A stretch of DNA of 64,000 nt from an uncultured Alphaproteobacteria bacterium (GCA_902524385.1 CABZCZ010000005.1:24757-88756), one strand, 5' to 3'. Shown: positions 8,582 to 18,364, counted from the first letter of the stretch. Translations and numbers: made by a program. The notes: generated from the letters alone by a model not told the origin.

Positions 8582-10066
8582 CTAAAAATTTAAATTTTGA
8601 GCAATTTTATTGTTGCTGTTATATAAATCTTTCCAAATAGAATATCTTTTTAATAAAAGATCTATGTTGTCTTTATTTGGTTCATATGTTCTATTTATCT
8701 TTATTTCACTAACAATATTTTCTTTATTCTCAATTATTTCATACTGATACATGGCTAATCTTGCTACGCCCAGAGCGGCACTAAATTCACTTTGATCACA
8801 AACACTTAATTTTCTATTTAATAGGGATGCAAGTAATTCAATCCAAAATGAGCTTTTTGAACCACCTCCAACCATAAATATGTTATCTAAGTTATTATTA
8901 ACTTTCAAAATAGAATTTACTCCATCTAATATTCCAAAACTGACACCTTCTATTACTGCATACTGTAAATCTGTTGAATTTGTTGTTGTTTTTATGGAAT
9001 GAAACGAACCTCTAATATGCGGATCATTATGCGGAGTTCTTTCTCCAGACAAATAAGGTAAAAAATAAGAAGAATTTTTTATTGAATTTTTATCATTATA
9101 AAAGCTAGTTACATTATTAAGTGTATCAATAATTGAAGTATTAGTAACGGAGCAAATCCAATCTAAACAATTACTTGCACTTAACATAACAGACATTAGA
9201 TGCCATTTATCCGGCAAACAATGACAAAATGAATGTACTGCATCACCAGTATTACTTAAAAAATTATCAGTTGGGGTAAAAAAAACTCCTGAAGTACCAA
9301 GAGATATAAATGATTGCTTTTTATTAGTTATACCCATACCAGTTGCTGCGGCTGCATTATCTCCTGCTCCACCAACAACTTTTACATTATTATTAAAATT
9401 GAATTTATCTTTAAATTCTTTTTTTAAATATCCTGTCAGCTCATTGCCTTCCACAAGATTGGGCATATGTTTTTCTTCTAAAAATGAACATGATAAAAGT
9501 TTATTAGACCATTTTCTATATTTTATATCTAACCATAATGTGCCAGATGCATCTGACATTTCAGAAAAAAATTCACCAGTAAGAACAAACCGTAAGTAAT
9601 CTTTAGGCAGTAAGACTTTAAAAATTTTTTTAAAATTATTTATTTCATTATTTTTTATCCAATTGATTTTTGGTGCTGTAAAACCAGGCATAGTAATGTT
9701 CCCTGAAATTGAACGTACATCAAAATTTTGTTTTTCAAATTCTTCACATTCTTGATGTGATCTTGTATCATTCCAAAGAATACATGGTCTAATTACATTT
9801 CCATCCTTATCTATTAAGGTAGCTCCATGCATATGACCAGATATGCCTATAGAAATAGTTTGTAAAAATTCTTTTGGTTTTTTTAACTTTAGGGACTCCA
9901 AACATTCCATTGTTGAATTAATCCATTCTTGTGGATTTTGTTCGCTAAAACCATCTTGTGGAGATTGTACAGTGAGACTTGAATTAGCGGTGGCAAGAAT
10001 GTTTTGACTTTGATCGATTAAAATCATTTTGACTGATGATGTTCCAAGATCAATTCCAATATACAT
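8582..10066 (-). CDS. xylB: Xylulokinase (FGGY carbohydrate kinase)
   Basis: ATP-dependent sugar kinase, most likely D-xylulose to xylulose 5-phosphate. It starts with the FGGY phosphate loop Asp-Leu-Gly-Thr-Ser-Ser-Val-Lys, carries the xylulokinase Gly-His-Met-His-Gly motif near 80, and has Gly-Asp-Asn-Ala-Ala-Ala (catalytic Asp near 236) and the second ATP-binding Gly-Gly-Gly-Ser-Lys-Ser near 400. Length 494 aa is normal. No xylose isomerase or xylose importer is adjacent, so substrate may enter from other clusters; another ketose kinase role is possible. It converges with the YceI gene across 21 bases. Confidence 0.85.
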   Translation of the reverse strand: MYIGIDLGTSSVKMILIDQSQNILATANSSLTVQSPQDGFSEQNPQEWINSTMECLESLKLKKPKEFLQTISIGISGHMHGATLIDKDGNVIRPCILWNDTRSHQECEEFEKQNFDVRSISGNITMPGFTAPKINWIKNNEINNFKKIFKVLLPKDYLRFVLTGEFFSEMSDASGTLWLDIKYRKWSNKLLSCSFLEEKHMPNLVEGNELTGYLKKEFKDKFNFNNNVKVVGGAGDNAAAATGMGITNKKQSFISLGTSGVFFTPTDNFLSNTGDAVHSFCHCLPDKWHLMSVMLSASNCLDWICSVTNTSIIDTLNNVTSFYNDKNSIKNSSYFLPYLSGERTPHNDPHIRGSFHSIKTTTNSTDLQYAVIEGVSFGILDGVNSILKVNNNLDNIFMVGGGSKSSFWIELLASLLNRKLSVCDQSEFSAALGVARLAMYQYEIIENKENIVSEIKINRTYEPNKDNIDLLLKRYSIWKDLYNSNNKIAQNLNF

Positions 10067-10115
10067 ATTATAAATTTATAACATTAATATTTTAAATGAT
10101 ATAAAGAAATTAAAA

Positions 10116-10970
10116 CTACTTATAAGAATATCTAAATATAAATATTCCTGATGAAACGATAATAATTGCTCCTATAATTGTGAATATATCTGGAACTTCT
10201 CCATATACTAATAAGCCAAAAATAATGCCCCATACAATTATAGTATAATTATAAGGTGCTAAAATACTTGCCGGTGTAACACTTAATGCCTTAATTTGTA
10301 AATATAAACCAGTACAAAAAAAGATACCTAAAAAAATAAAAAAAATAAAAGAAAATGAATGTAAGGGCTGCCAGAAAAACAGTGATAGCACAAACGTAAT
10401 AATAGCGCCTAAGAGGCCGTTATAGAATAACATAGTTTCATTATCATCATACTTAGCATTCAATCTTGTTGCTATTTGAAAAAATGAATAGAAAAAAGCA
10501 GCACATAATGGAATGATTAAATAAGGATTAAATATAGTCAGTCCGGGTCGCATGATTAGAATAACTCCACAAAAACTAACACCGATTGCTAACCATGTAG
10601 CTGCATTTATTTTTTCTTTTAAAATAAAATAAGAAAAAACTAAAACTAAAACAGGAGCTAAAGAACCTATTGTGTGAGCATCTGCTAGAGCTAAATGTCT
10701 AAAAGATAATACAAAAAAACAAGATTCACAAACAGATAAAATACATCTTGTTATTTGTATCTTGTAATTGTTTGAAAGATAAAATTTTTCAACTTTATTT
10801 TTTTTGGCAATAAAAAAAGAAAAAATAAAACAAAAAGTAAATTTAACAAATAATAATACAAAAACAGAGTGATATTGAACTGCTGTTTTTTGAATTGTAT
10901 CTAGAATACCAAAAGATAAGTAAGTTAAAAGTGTTAAAATTATTCCATAAGTATATGGATTTGATTTCAT
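10116..10970 (-). CDS. EamA/DMT-family transporter
   Basis: Ten-helix inner-membrane protein with two EamA halves (RhaT/YdcZ superfamily), probably exporting a metabolite. The end of the first half has Thr-Ile-Gly-Ser-Leu-Ala-Pro-Val near 107-114. The matching segment of the second half is Ser-Ile-Leu-Ala-Pro-Tyr-Asn-Tyr-Thr near 237. A GTG two codons upstream overlaps the beta-lactamase-like stop, but the ATG used here is preferred. It is probably cotranscribed with the two genes upstream on the same strand. Substrate cannot be read from the sequence. Confidence 0.8.
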   Translation of the reverse strand: MKSNPYTYGIILTLLTYLSFGILDTIQKTAVQYHSVFVLLFVKFTFCFIFSFFIAKKNKVEKFYLSNNYKIQITRCILSVCESCFFVLSFRHLALADAHTIGSLAPVLVLVFSYFILKEKINAATWLAIGVSFCGVILIMRPGLTIFNPYLIIPLCAAFFYSFFQIATRLNAKYDDNETMLFYNGLLGAIITFVLSLFFWQPLHSFSFIFFIFLGIFFCTGLYLQIKALSVTPASILAPYNYTIIVWGIIFGLLVYGEVPDIFTIIGAIIIVSSGIFIFRYSYK

Positions 10971-10975
10971 ACTCA

Positions 10976-12166
10976 CTAAAAATTTTTAAAGATATTATTG
11001 TAAAAATCTTTTTTAATATTTTTATCTGCATCTAAAATTTGCATCATTAAAACAGCTGATAAATTATTTTTTGGATCTGCCAAAAAGTAAGTAGATGCAT
11101 ATCCCGACCATCCAAACTCACCAACTGGACCAAGCTTATTTTGAGTGGTATTATTCATTAAAACTCTAAATCCTAAACCCCAACCATATCCATCTAGATC
11201 ATTTTCATAATCTTGATCTTTATTAGTATTAATTGATGTAATTTCAATTGGAAATAACTCATTATTTAAAGAATTTTTACTCATTAATTCTAAATTTTGA
11301 GAATTTATAAGCTCTTTTCCATTTTTAGATTTACCATTTATAAGCATTGTAGCAAATTTTTCATAATCTTCAGCTGTAGAAAACAAACCATGGCCTCCTC
11401 TGGAATAATTTTTATTGTTCGTAGGATACCCATATAAAATTAATTTTCTTTTATCGTAATTTAAATTAGTAAGTTTTAATTTATCACTATTGTATTCAAA
11501 TGTTTCGACTAGCTGTTTATTACTATTTTCATCAATATAAAAATCTGTATCATGCATTTCTAAAGGTAAAAAAATATTTTCATTCAAAACATCTAAAATT
11601 TTATCTTTTGTTACAACCTCTATGACTCTTGCTAAAACATCTATTGATATAGAATAATGCCATTTTGAACCAGGTTCATATAACAAAGGTAATTCTGAAA
11701 TTTTACTAATCTCTTCCTCCAAACTTGAAGATGGTGAATGAAATAGCCTCCTATCTTCATATTCTTTAGCCAAAAAATTATCGGAACTATTATAAGTAAA
11801 ACCTGCTGTATGTTGTAAAAGTTGTTTAATAGTAGGATTATTTTCTAGAGAAGTGGTGTCATTTAAGTTACTTTTAATACTGCAAAGTTTTTTTAAGTTT
11901 TTAAAATCAGATAAATGTTTATCTATAGTATCATCAAGAGATAAGAAATTTTTTTCACTTAATTGCATAGCTGCTAATCCAATAATTGGCTTTGTCATTG
12001 ACCAAATTCTGTAATATGAATTTTTATTAAGCTTTTTTTTTAAATTTAGATCTCTGTAACCAATTGCTTCATGATAAATATTGTTTTTATGATTTATTAT
12101 CCATTCAGCTCCATTACATCTTCCAGCATCTATGTGTTTTTGAAAATCTAATTTAATATTATCCAT
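10976..12166 (-). CDS. Serine hydrolase of the beta-lactamase/esterase fold
   Basis: Class C beta-lactamase-fold hydrolase (EstB/PBP4*-like). The nucleophile motif is Ser56-Met-Thr-Lys59. The second motif is Tyr-Ser-Ile within Lys-Trp-His-Tyr-Ser, where beta-lactamases have Tyr-x-Asn. A Trp-Ser-Gly stands in place of Lys-Thr-Gly near 350, as in esterases of this family. There is no signal peptide, so the enzyme is cytoplasmic, arguing against antibiotic resistance. It sits between an Ldh-type dehydrogenase and an EamA exporter. Likely an esterase or amidase of small metabolites; substrate unknown. Confidence 0.8.
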   Translation of the reverse strand: MDNIKLDFQKHIDAGRCNGAEWIINHKNNIYHEAIGYRDLNLKKKLNKNSYYRIWSMTKPIIGLAAMQLSEKNFLSLDDTIDKHLSDFKNLKKLCSIKSNLNDTTSLENNPTIKQLLQHTAGFTYNSSDNFLAKEYEDRRLFHSPSSSLEEEISKISELPLLYEPGSKWHYSISIDVLARVIEVVTKDKILDVLNENIFLPLEMHDTDFYIDENSNKQLVETFEYNSDKLKLTNLNYDKRKLILYGYPTNNKNYSRGGHGLFSTAEDYEKFATMLINGKSKNGKELINSQNLELMSKNSLNNELFPIEITSINTNKDQDYENDLDGYGWGLGFRVLMNNTTQNKLGPVGEFGWSGYASTYFLADPKNNLSAVLMMQILDADKNIKKDFYNNIFKNF

Positions 12167-12173
12167 AACTGGA

Positions 12174-13172
12174 TTAGATTTGACTCTTTATTTTTTTTAT
12201 GAGCTCAATATTGATATGTCTCGGACCTTTATCTTCTCTATTAGTATGTCTTCTTTGACCAGGTAATCGCACGCCGTCTAAAGATGTCATTTGTTCAAAG
12301 AATTTTTCAGCATGTTCGTTCCAATTTTTTCCTGCAATAAGCTCAGGAGATAAAGCCATGATAAACTCTCCTCCTCGTGCTGGACCTCCATCATTATTAT
12401 CCTCTTCTTTAGCTTCAAAACTAAACAAATCTCCAACTAGACCTGCAGCTAGTAATTCAATCATCATAGCTATAGCTGAACCCTTATAATCACCAAAGGT
12501 CAAAAGCACTCCTCCATTAGCAATTTGAGATGGATCATCAGTTTTTTCTCCATTTTTGTTTAAGCCTGTTCCAAATGGAACTTTGTGACCATCACGTGCC
12601 GCAACTTGCACTTCACCCATAGCCATTGTTGAAGTCGCCATATCATATACAACTGGAGAATTATTTTTTCTAGGCCATGCAAATGATATTGGATTTGTTC
12701 CGAATAATGGTTTTTTTGCGCCAGCAGGAGCTACGCTCGGCTTGTATGCAGTACAAGCTATTCCAATTAAATTATTTTCAGCTAAAGCTTCAGTTTCATG
12801 CCATAGTGCTGCAAAGTGGTGAGTGTTAGTTATAGTTAAAACTCCAACTCCATGTTTATTTGTAGTATTTATTAACTCAGGCAAACCTACTTTTATTGCT
12901 ACAGGAGCAAATCCATAATCACCTTCAACGCGAATTGCATTTTGTGTAAGATAATTATTTGTTGGTCTTGAGACTCCATTAACTTTTTTACTTTTTAGAG
13001 AAGCTACATAACCAGGGATTCTAAATAATCCATGTGAAATACTTCCATCTCTTTCAGCATGTAAAACTGTATTAGCTACAGACTCAGCGTTGAAATGATC
13101 GCATCCATTAGTTGATAAAGCTTTATATGCTAAATCATAAATATTTTCTAATTCTAGTGGTGTGGTATTCAT
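12174..13172 (-). CDS. Ldh/MDH2-family NAD(P)-dependent hydroxyacid dehydrogenase
   Basis: Member of the malate/L-sulfolactate/ureidoglycolate dehydrogenase family, which has a non-Rossmann NAD(P) fold. Visible marks are Ser-His-Gly with the catalytic His near 47, Asn-Thr-His-His-Phe near 116-120, Gly-Thr-Asn-Pro near 160, and the cofactor region Asp-Met-Ala-Thr-Ser-Thr. Substrate cannot be told within the family: 2-hydroxyacids, ureidoglycolate or cyclic imino acids are options. The gene is divergent from the FAD-linked lactate/glycolate oxidase across only 33 bases, so the two may handle related 2-hydroxyacids. Confidence 0.85.
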   Translation of the reverse strand: MNTTPLELENIYDLAYKALSTNGCDHFNAESVANTVLHAERDGSISHGLFRIPGYVASLKSKKVNGVSRPTNNYLTQNAIRVEGDYGFAPVAIKVGLPELINTTNKHGVGVLTITNTHHFAALWHETEALAENNLIGIACTAYKPSVAPAGAKKPLFGTNPISFAWPRKNNSPVVYDMATSTMAMGEVQVAARDGHKVPFGTGLNKNGEKTDDPSQIANGGVLLTFGDYKGSAIAMMIELLAAGLVGDLFSFEAKEEDNNDGGPARGGEFIMALSPELIAGKNWNEHAEKFFEQMTSLDGVRLPGQRRHTNREDKGPRHINIELIKKIKSQI

Positions 13173-13205
13173 TTACTTTTTTTAAATATTAAATATTATA
13201 AATAA

Positions 13206-14576
13206 ATGGATAGAGGATTATTAGACAATTTAAAAGAGCTTTTACAAGAAAGAATTTCATTTTCAGAAAGTGTAAGAAATAATCATGCAAAAGGTGAAGA
13301 TGCATATGATCCTATTCTACCGAGAGCAGTTTTGTTTCCAAAAGATAACGAAGAACTTTCAAAAATACTAAAAATTTGTAATGAATTTAAAGTACCTGTA
13401 ACCGCTTACGGTACTGGAACATCCTTAGAGGGACATGTTGTTGGAAATGATGATGGTTTTACAATTTCAATGGAAAATTTTAATAAAATTATCTCTATAA
13501 ATGAAACAGACTTTGATTGTCGTGTACAAGCAAATGTATCTCGTGAACAACTCAATGAAAGTTTAAAAGATAAAGGTGTTTTTTTTCCTATTGATCCTGG
13601 CGCAAATGCTGCATTAGGTGGTATGGCAGCTTGCTCTGCTTCTGGAACCATGGCTGTTAGATATGGTACGATGAAAACTGTAGTGCTTGGCCTTACAGTT
13701 GTTCTTGCAAATGGTAATATAATTAAAACAGGAACGCGAGCAAAAAAAACTTCTGCAGGTTACAATCTTACTAACCTATTTGTTGGTTCGGAGGGTACAC
13801 TTGGTATTATAACTGAAGTACACTTAAGACTTTATCCAATTCCTGAAAGTATAATGAGTGCAGTCTGTCAATTTCCAAATCTTGACTCAGCAGTTGTAAC
13901 AGCTCAAGAAATAATTCAATACGGAGTTCCAATTGCAAGAGTTGAATTACTAAATAAAGATCAAATGGATATAAGTATTAAATATTCTAAACTAGAAAAT
14001 TTGGAAAGTTTACCAACTCTTTTTTATGAATTTCATGGTAGTGAAATTTCAAATAAAGAATCGGTAGATGTTGTTGAAGAAATATCTAAAAATAACAATG
14101 GTAGTGAATTTAAATGGGCGTCTAGTACAGAAGAAAGAAATAAGATATGGAAAGCAAGACATAATGTTTATTATTCAGTTAAAGCACAAGGAGATGATGT
14201 TAGAGTTTACTCTACTGATGTTTGTGTTCCTATTTCAAACATTGTTGAGTGTATTAAGTTTGCAGAAAATGAGCTTCAGGATACTGGATTGAAAGCTCCT
14301 ATGGTTGGTCATGTGGGAGATGGAAATTTTCATGTAACTATTGTTTATGATCCAAATAAAGAAAATGAATATAAATATATAAGAGAATTTAGTAATAAAC
14401 TAATTGATAAAGCGCTAGAAATGGATGGTACCATCACTGGTGAACATGGTATTGGCCTTCAAAAAAAAGAGTATTTACTAAAACAGCATCCAGACAATGT
14501 CCCTCTGATGAAATTAATTAAAAAAAGTTTTGATCCAAATAATATTATGAATCCAGGGAAAGTTTTTGATATTTAA
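13206..14576 (+). CDS. FAD-linked D-lactate/glycolate dehydrogenase-like oxidase
   Basis: VAO/PCMH-fold flavoprotein that oxidises D-2-hydroxyacids. The FAD-binding strand Ala-Tyr-Gly-Thr-Gly-Thr-Ser-Leu at 67-74 and Gly-Ser-Glu-Gly-Thr-Leu-Gly near 195 are clear. The C-terminal FAD-oxidase_C domain has Gly-His-Val-Gly-Asp-Gly-Asn-Phe-His at 368-376, Gly-Glu-His-Gly-Ile-Gly at 412-417 and the closing Asn-Pro-Gly-Lys at 449-452. Length 456 aa matches D-lactate dehydrogenase (cytochrome) and GlcD. No GlcE/GlcF partners follow, which favours a single-chain D-lactate or 2-hydroxyglutarate type enzyme. Probable electron acceptor: cytochrome or quinone pool. Confidence 0.87.
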   Translation: MDRGLLDNLKELLQERISFSESVRNNHAKGEDAYDPILPRAVLFPKDNEELSKILKICNEFKVPVTAYGTGTSLEGHVVGNDDGFTISMENFNKIISINETDFDCRVQANVSREQLNESLKDKGVFFPIDPGANAALGGMAACSASGTMAVRYGTMKTVVLGLTVVLANGNIIKTGTRAKKTSAGYNLTNLFVGSEGTLGIITEVHLRLYPIPESIMSAVCQFPNLDSAVVTAQEIIQYGVPIARVELLNKDQMDISIKYSKLENLESLPTLFYEFHGSEISNKESVDVVEEISKNNNGSEFKWASSTEERNKIWKARHNVYYSVKAQGDDVRVYSTDVCVPISNIVECIKFAENELQDTGLKAPMVGHVGDGNFHVTIVYDPNKENEYKYIREFSNKLIDKALEMDGTITGEHGIGLQKKEYLLKQHPDNVPLMKLIKKSFDPNNIMNPGKVFDI

Positions 14577-14603
14577 AAATCATACAATGAATATTTAATT
14601 TAT

Positions 14604-16220
14604 ATGAATAAAAAATATGATTTTATAATTATAGGTGGGGGTAGTTCTGGAGTTGTTACTGCATCTCAAATTATTTCTAAATTAAATGCTACAGTTTTAA
14701 TTATAGAAGAAGGTCCATCAGATTGGCATCCATTAATAAAAATACCAGCAGGTGTTATAAATCTTTTAGAAAAAGAAAAATTTGTAAAACATTACAAAAC
14801 AATCCCTCAAAACCAATTAAATGGAAGAAGTCACTATATAACCCAAGCGAGTATTCTTGGTGGTGGAAGTTCAATAAATGGTATGGTGTATATGAGAGGT
14901 AGACCAAGTGATTACGATGAGTGGAGTAATTTAACTAAAGAAAAAAATTGGTCGTATCAATCTATGCTACCTTATTTTAAATTAGTTGAAGATAATAATC
15001 GTTTGTTTGATGAAAATCATGGAACAGGAGGAGATCTTAAAGTCTCAGATTCTAGAGATACATGTGAACTTACTAAGATATATGTAGAAACTATGCAAGC
15101 AATGGGACATCCCTATAATCCAGACTTTAACTCAGGTAATCAAAGAGGTGTTGGATACATGCAATTTACCATTGATCAAGGAGTGAGATGCAATGTAACA
15201 AAAGCATTTTTATCAAATAATAAATTTAAAAAATTTTTAACAATTTCTACAAAATCAAAAGCAACAAAAATAATTTTTAAGAATGATAAAGCAATTGGTG
15301 TTGAGTTTTATAAAAATAGAATTAAAAATACAGTTTTTGCTAATAATGAAATAATTTTAACTGCAGGATCTTTTAATTCTCCTAAATTATTAATGTTGTC
15401 AGGTATTGGTAATGAAGAAGAGTTAAAAAAACATTCTATTGAAAAAGTTTTTATTTCTGAAGGAGTTGGTCAAAATTTACAAGATCATCATGAGGTTTCA
15501 GTAATTTCTAAAACAAAACCAGGTTATGGATATTTTGGGCAAGATAAAGGGGTAAAAATGCTTAAAAATATTTTTCAATATTTATTATTTAAAGAAGGAC
15601 CTGCTGCTACTATAGGTTGTGATGGTTGTGCTTTTTTAAATCCTGATAAAACTATCAAAGATTATACTGAAGAACCCTCAATAAAATTATATTGTGTCCC
15701 AAAAGTCCAGCTGGATAAAAATGTAAAAGATATTGGTCAGTTTGATGGCATCACTTTAAATTCTGTTTTAATGAGACCTAAATCAAGAGGAGAAATAAAA
15801 CTTAAATCTTCAGATCCTTATGATATGCCTTTGTTAAATCCTAATTATTTAAATCATGAAGATGATAAAAGGTTACAAATATCTGCTTTTAAATACTCAA
15901 GAGAAATATTAAATACTAAACCACTAAATGACATTGTAATAAATGAAGTTTTTCCTGGTGAAAAAGTTAAAACTGATGAAGATATTTTAAATCATTGTAA
16001 AAAATCTATTAAAACTAATTGGCATCCAGTGGGAACTTGCAAAATGGGAACTAATGAAGATATTAATGCTGTTTGTGATACAAACTTAAGAGTGAAAGGT
16101 GTTAAAGGTCTCAGAATATTTGATGCATCATCTTTTCCTAATCTTGTAGCTGGAAATACAAATGCACCTGTTATTGCTTTTGCTCTAAAGGCAGTTACTG
16201 AATTAATAAATGAATATTAG
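14604..16220 (+). CDS. GMC-family FAD alcohol/choline dehydrogenase
   Basis: Glucose-methanol-choline oxidoreductase. N-terminal FAD loop Gly11-Gly-Gly-Ser-Ser-Gly16, GMC signature 1 around Gly-Gly-Gly-Ser-Ser-Ile-Asn-Gly (about 86-93) and the C-terminal catalytic pair His474 (Asn-Trp-His-Pro-Val-Gly-Thr) and Asn520 are present. Length 538 aa fits choline- or alcohol-dehydrogenase-like members; there is no signal peptide. It lies 27 bases after the FAD hydroxyacid oxidase, probably one transcript. Substrate unknown: primary alcohols, choline or polyol-type compounds are possible. Confidence 0.87.
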   Translation: MNKKYDFIIIGGGSSGVVTASQIISKLNATVLIIEEGPSDWHPLIKIPAGVINLLEKEKFVKHYKTIPQNQLNGRSHYITQASILGGGSSINGMVYMRGRPSDYDEWSNLTKEKNWSYQSMLPYFKLVEDNNRLFDENHGTGGDLKVSDSRDTCELTKIYVETMQAMGHPYNPDFNSGNQRGVGYMQFTIDQGVRCNVTKAFLSNNKFKKFLTISTKSKATKIIFKNDKAIGVEFYKNRIKNTVFANNEIILTAGSFNSPKLLMLSGIGNEEELKKHSIEKVFISEGVGQNLQDHHEVSVISKTKPGYGYFGQDKGVKMLKNIFQYLLFKEGPAATIGCDGCAFLNPDKTIKDYTEEPSIKLYCVPKVQLDKNVKDIGQFDGITLNSVLMRPKSRGEIKLKSSDPYDMPLLNPNYLNHEDDKRLQISAFKYSREILNTKPLNDIVINEVFPGEKVKTDEDILNHCKKSIKTNWHPVGTCKMGTNEDINAVCDTNLRVKGVKGLRIFDASSFPNLVAGNTNAPVIAFALKAVTELINEY

Positions 16221-16259
16221 TTTGATTGAATTTAATTTATTTTGCTATAAAAAATAAAA

Positions 16260-17450
16260 ATGACTCAAGATTATAAAGTATTGAGAACACCTGATAAATA
16301 CTTTGAAAGTTTACCTTTATGGAATTACGAGCCTCATTACTTTACTAGCAAGTTATATAATTTAGAAGTTCGTATTGCGTATTACGAACTTGGTAATAAA
16401 GAAGCAAAAGAAACATTAGTTCTTACTCATGGTATGTCAGCGTGGTCATACCTTTATCGAAGAATGATACCACCACTAATAAATGCTGGTTATAGATTAA
16501 TATTATTTGATCAAGTAGGTTGTGGGCGAAGTGATAAGCCAGCAAAAGAGAAAGACTATACATATGAACGACACGTAGGCTGGAACATTGATTTACTTAT
16601 TAACTTCTTAAAAATAAAAGACGCAACAATAGTATTACAAGACTGGGGAGGATTAATAGGATTAAGAGTAGTAGCAGCGCACCCAAGTGTCTTTCGTCGA
16701 GTTATTATTGCAAATACTATGTTACCAACATGTGATGATAATTTTTTTAAAGTTTCACAAAGTTTTTATAGCTGGAAAACATTTGCTTTTCGAACTGGTC
16801 TCAAGGACGAACAATGGATTAAGGAGAGAGGAAGTCGTTGGCCAGGTCAAATCATGGCTCAAAAAGCAATTGGGCCTAGTAACCCAAAAATGAATAGTGA
16901 TGAAATGGAAGCATATAACGCACCTTATCCAGATGACTCCTTTAAAGCTGGGGCAAGAATGTTTCCAGAACTTGTTCCTACTCCATCATCTGATCCAACT
17001 AAACGCCCTGCAACTAAAGAAGCAGAAAATAATGCAGCTGCGTGGGCAACATTTCAAAAATTTTCTAAGCCAGTTCTTCTTGCATTTAGCGATGAAGATA
17101 CAGTTATGGCAGGTGGTGACACCATCTGGCTTAAGCATTGTCCTGGTACAAAACATCCTGGTGTTAAACATGTAACAATTAAGGGAGTTGGGCATTTTCT
17201 TCAAGATGGAGGGGCAGATCAACTTATTGATGCTATTAAGAATTTTATTAAAGCTACTCATCCTTCGCTAATTAAACCTTTGCGAGCATCTCCACTTGGA
17301 GGAAAAAAGGCTATATTAGCAAGAGAAAAAGCAGAATCTGAAGCTACAATCTTAGCAGTAAATCATGGTGATAAGGGAATTTCAACTCCTTCAGATGGAG
17401 GGGCAACATATATTGCAGAAACACCAATAGGTAGAAAGCCTTATCAGTGA
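16260..17450 (+). CDS. Haloalkane-dehalogenase-like alpha/beta hydrolase with C-terminal extension
   Basis: Alpha/beta hydrolase close to the HLD-I (DhlA-type) subfamily. The nucleophile is Asp128 in Leu-Gln-Asp-Trp129-Gly-Gly, the oxyanion loop His57-Gly, the proposed acid Asp280 and the base His312 (Gly-Val-Gly-His-Phe). Trp129 and Trp172 align with the two halide-binding tryptophans of DhlA. However, the residue after His-Gly, usually Glu/Asn in HLDs, is Met59. The last 60 or so residues (about 335-396) extend beyond the roughly 310-aa family length and are polar, Lys/Ala/Gly-rich. Codon use looks slightly less AT-rich than neighbours. Dehalogenase or epoxide-hydrolase-like activity is inferred, not shown. 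Confidence 0.8.
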   Translation: MTQDYKVLRTPDKYFESLPLWNYEPHYFTSKLYNLEVRIAYYELGNKEAKETLVLTHGMSAWSYLYRRMIPPLINAGYRLILFDQVGCGRSDKPAKEKDYTYERHVGWNIDLLINFLKIKDATIVLQDWGGLIGLRVVAAHPSVFRRVIIANTMLPTCDDNFFKVSQSFYSWKTFAFRTGLKDEQWIKERGSRWPGQIMAQKAIGPSNPKMNSDEMEAYNAPYPDDSFKAGARMFPELVPTPSSDPTKRPATKEAENNAAAWATFQKFSKPVLLAFSDEDTVMAGGDTIWLKHCPGTKHPGVKHVTIKGVGHFLQDGGADQLIDAIKNFIKATHPSLIKPLRASPLGGKKAILAREKAESEATILAVNHGDKGISTPSDGGATYIAETPIGRKPYQ

Positions 17451-17485
17451 GGAAAATTTTTATTAAATCGATAGTTCTTTGATTA

Positions 17486-18364
17486 TTAAATACGATAATA
17501 TTTTTCTGCATTTTTAAAAAATAACATCTCCTTCTCATCTATAGAAAAATCTTTAGTAATTTCAAAATAAGAATTCCATACTTTTTCATAAGAACTATAT
17601 TTTTTATCAACTGGAAAGTTTGAAGAAAAAAAACATCTATTAACTCCAAAAATTTCAATACAGTCTAAAACTAATGGCTTTATACTATCTGTTGTCCATT
17701 GCTGATCAAACATACCTAAGCCAGATATTTTTATAACTGTATTTGGAGCTTGAGCTAAAGTTTTAAGGCCATTTCTCCAATTAGATAAATATTCTTCATC
17801 TCGTTTTCTAGGTGTACCTGCATGATTGATAATATTTAAAATATTTGGATGAGATTTAATTAATTCAAAAGCATAATTATACTGTGTCCACCAAAGATGC
17901 ATATCAAATGATAAATTATATTTTTCTAATAATGAATAATTTTTTTTAAATTTACTATCAAGAAGAGCTTCTTTAGTGGCAAAGCAATTAATTGGATCAT
18001 TTTTAATATAATTAAGTAAATATCTCATTCCTCTAGTGTTCTTGAATTGACAATGTTCTTCTATTTCTTTCTCAATATTTTCTCTCAAAAAATCAGAATA
18101 TACAACTAAGGCATGAGGGAAGCCTTGTTTATCTGATAAAGATTGGAGCCATTTAGTTTCTTCCACAGGACTAATAATACCTCCTCGACACGTAATATGA
18201 ATTGATTTTATTAATTCAAGATTTTTTGCATCTTCTAACAAGTCATCTATTAAATAATTATTTTTTAAATGTGAGATGTCACCTGTAGGATGAGGATTGT
18301 TCATCCAAGAATAGGGAAACACGGAGAGATCCCAAGTGTGATGATGAGCATCAATTATTTTCAT
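17486..18364 (-). CDS. Amidohydrolase_2 sugar lactonase (L-fuconolactonase-like)
   Basis: TIM-barrel metal-dependent hydrolase of the family that contains L-fucono- and L-rhamnono-lactonases. The N-terminus has the metal motif Asp-Ala-His7-His-His9-Thr-Trp-Asp, and the conserved end block is Ser-Ser-Asn-Phe-Pro-Val-Asp with the catalytic Asp. Length 292 aa is normal. It lies 37 bases downstream of an aldose 1-dehydrogenase on the same strand: dehydrogenase makes the lactone, this enzyme opens it. A second copy with the same end block is at 42112-43020. Substrate assignment to L-fucose is inferred from the neighbour. Confidence 0.82.
   Translation of the reverse strand: MKIIDAHHHTWDLSVFPYSWMNNPHPTGDISHLKNNYLIDDLLEDAKNLELIKSIHITCRGGIISPVEETKWLQSLSDKQGFPHALVVYSDFLRENIEKEIEEHCQFKNTRGMRYLLNYIKNDPINCFATKEALLDSKFKKNYSLLEKYNLSFDMHLWWTQYNYAFELIKSHPNILNIINHAGTPRKRDEEYLSNWRNGLKTLAQAPNTVIKISGLGMFDQQWTTDSIKPLVLDCIEIFGVNRCFFSSNFPVDKKYSSYEKVWNSYFEITKDFSIDEKEMLFFKNAEKYYRI

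Noticed and set aside
10976..12166. Beta-lactamase antibiotic resistance
   Set aside because: No signal peptide, Tyr-x-Asn changed to Tyr-Ser-Ile and Lys-Thr-Gly changed to Trp-Ser-Gly; fits an esterase-type hydrolase.
16687..17261. Several alternative frames (both strands) within the haloalkane-dehalogenase-like gene
   Set aside because: The main frame is intact with all catalytic residues, so these are chance frames and not a sign of a frameshift or fusion.
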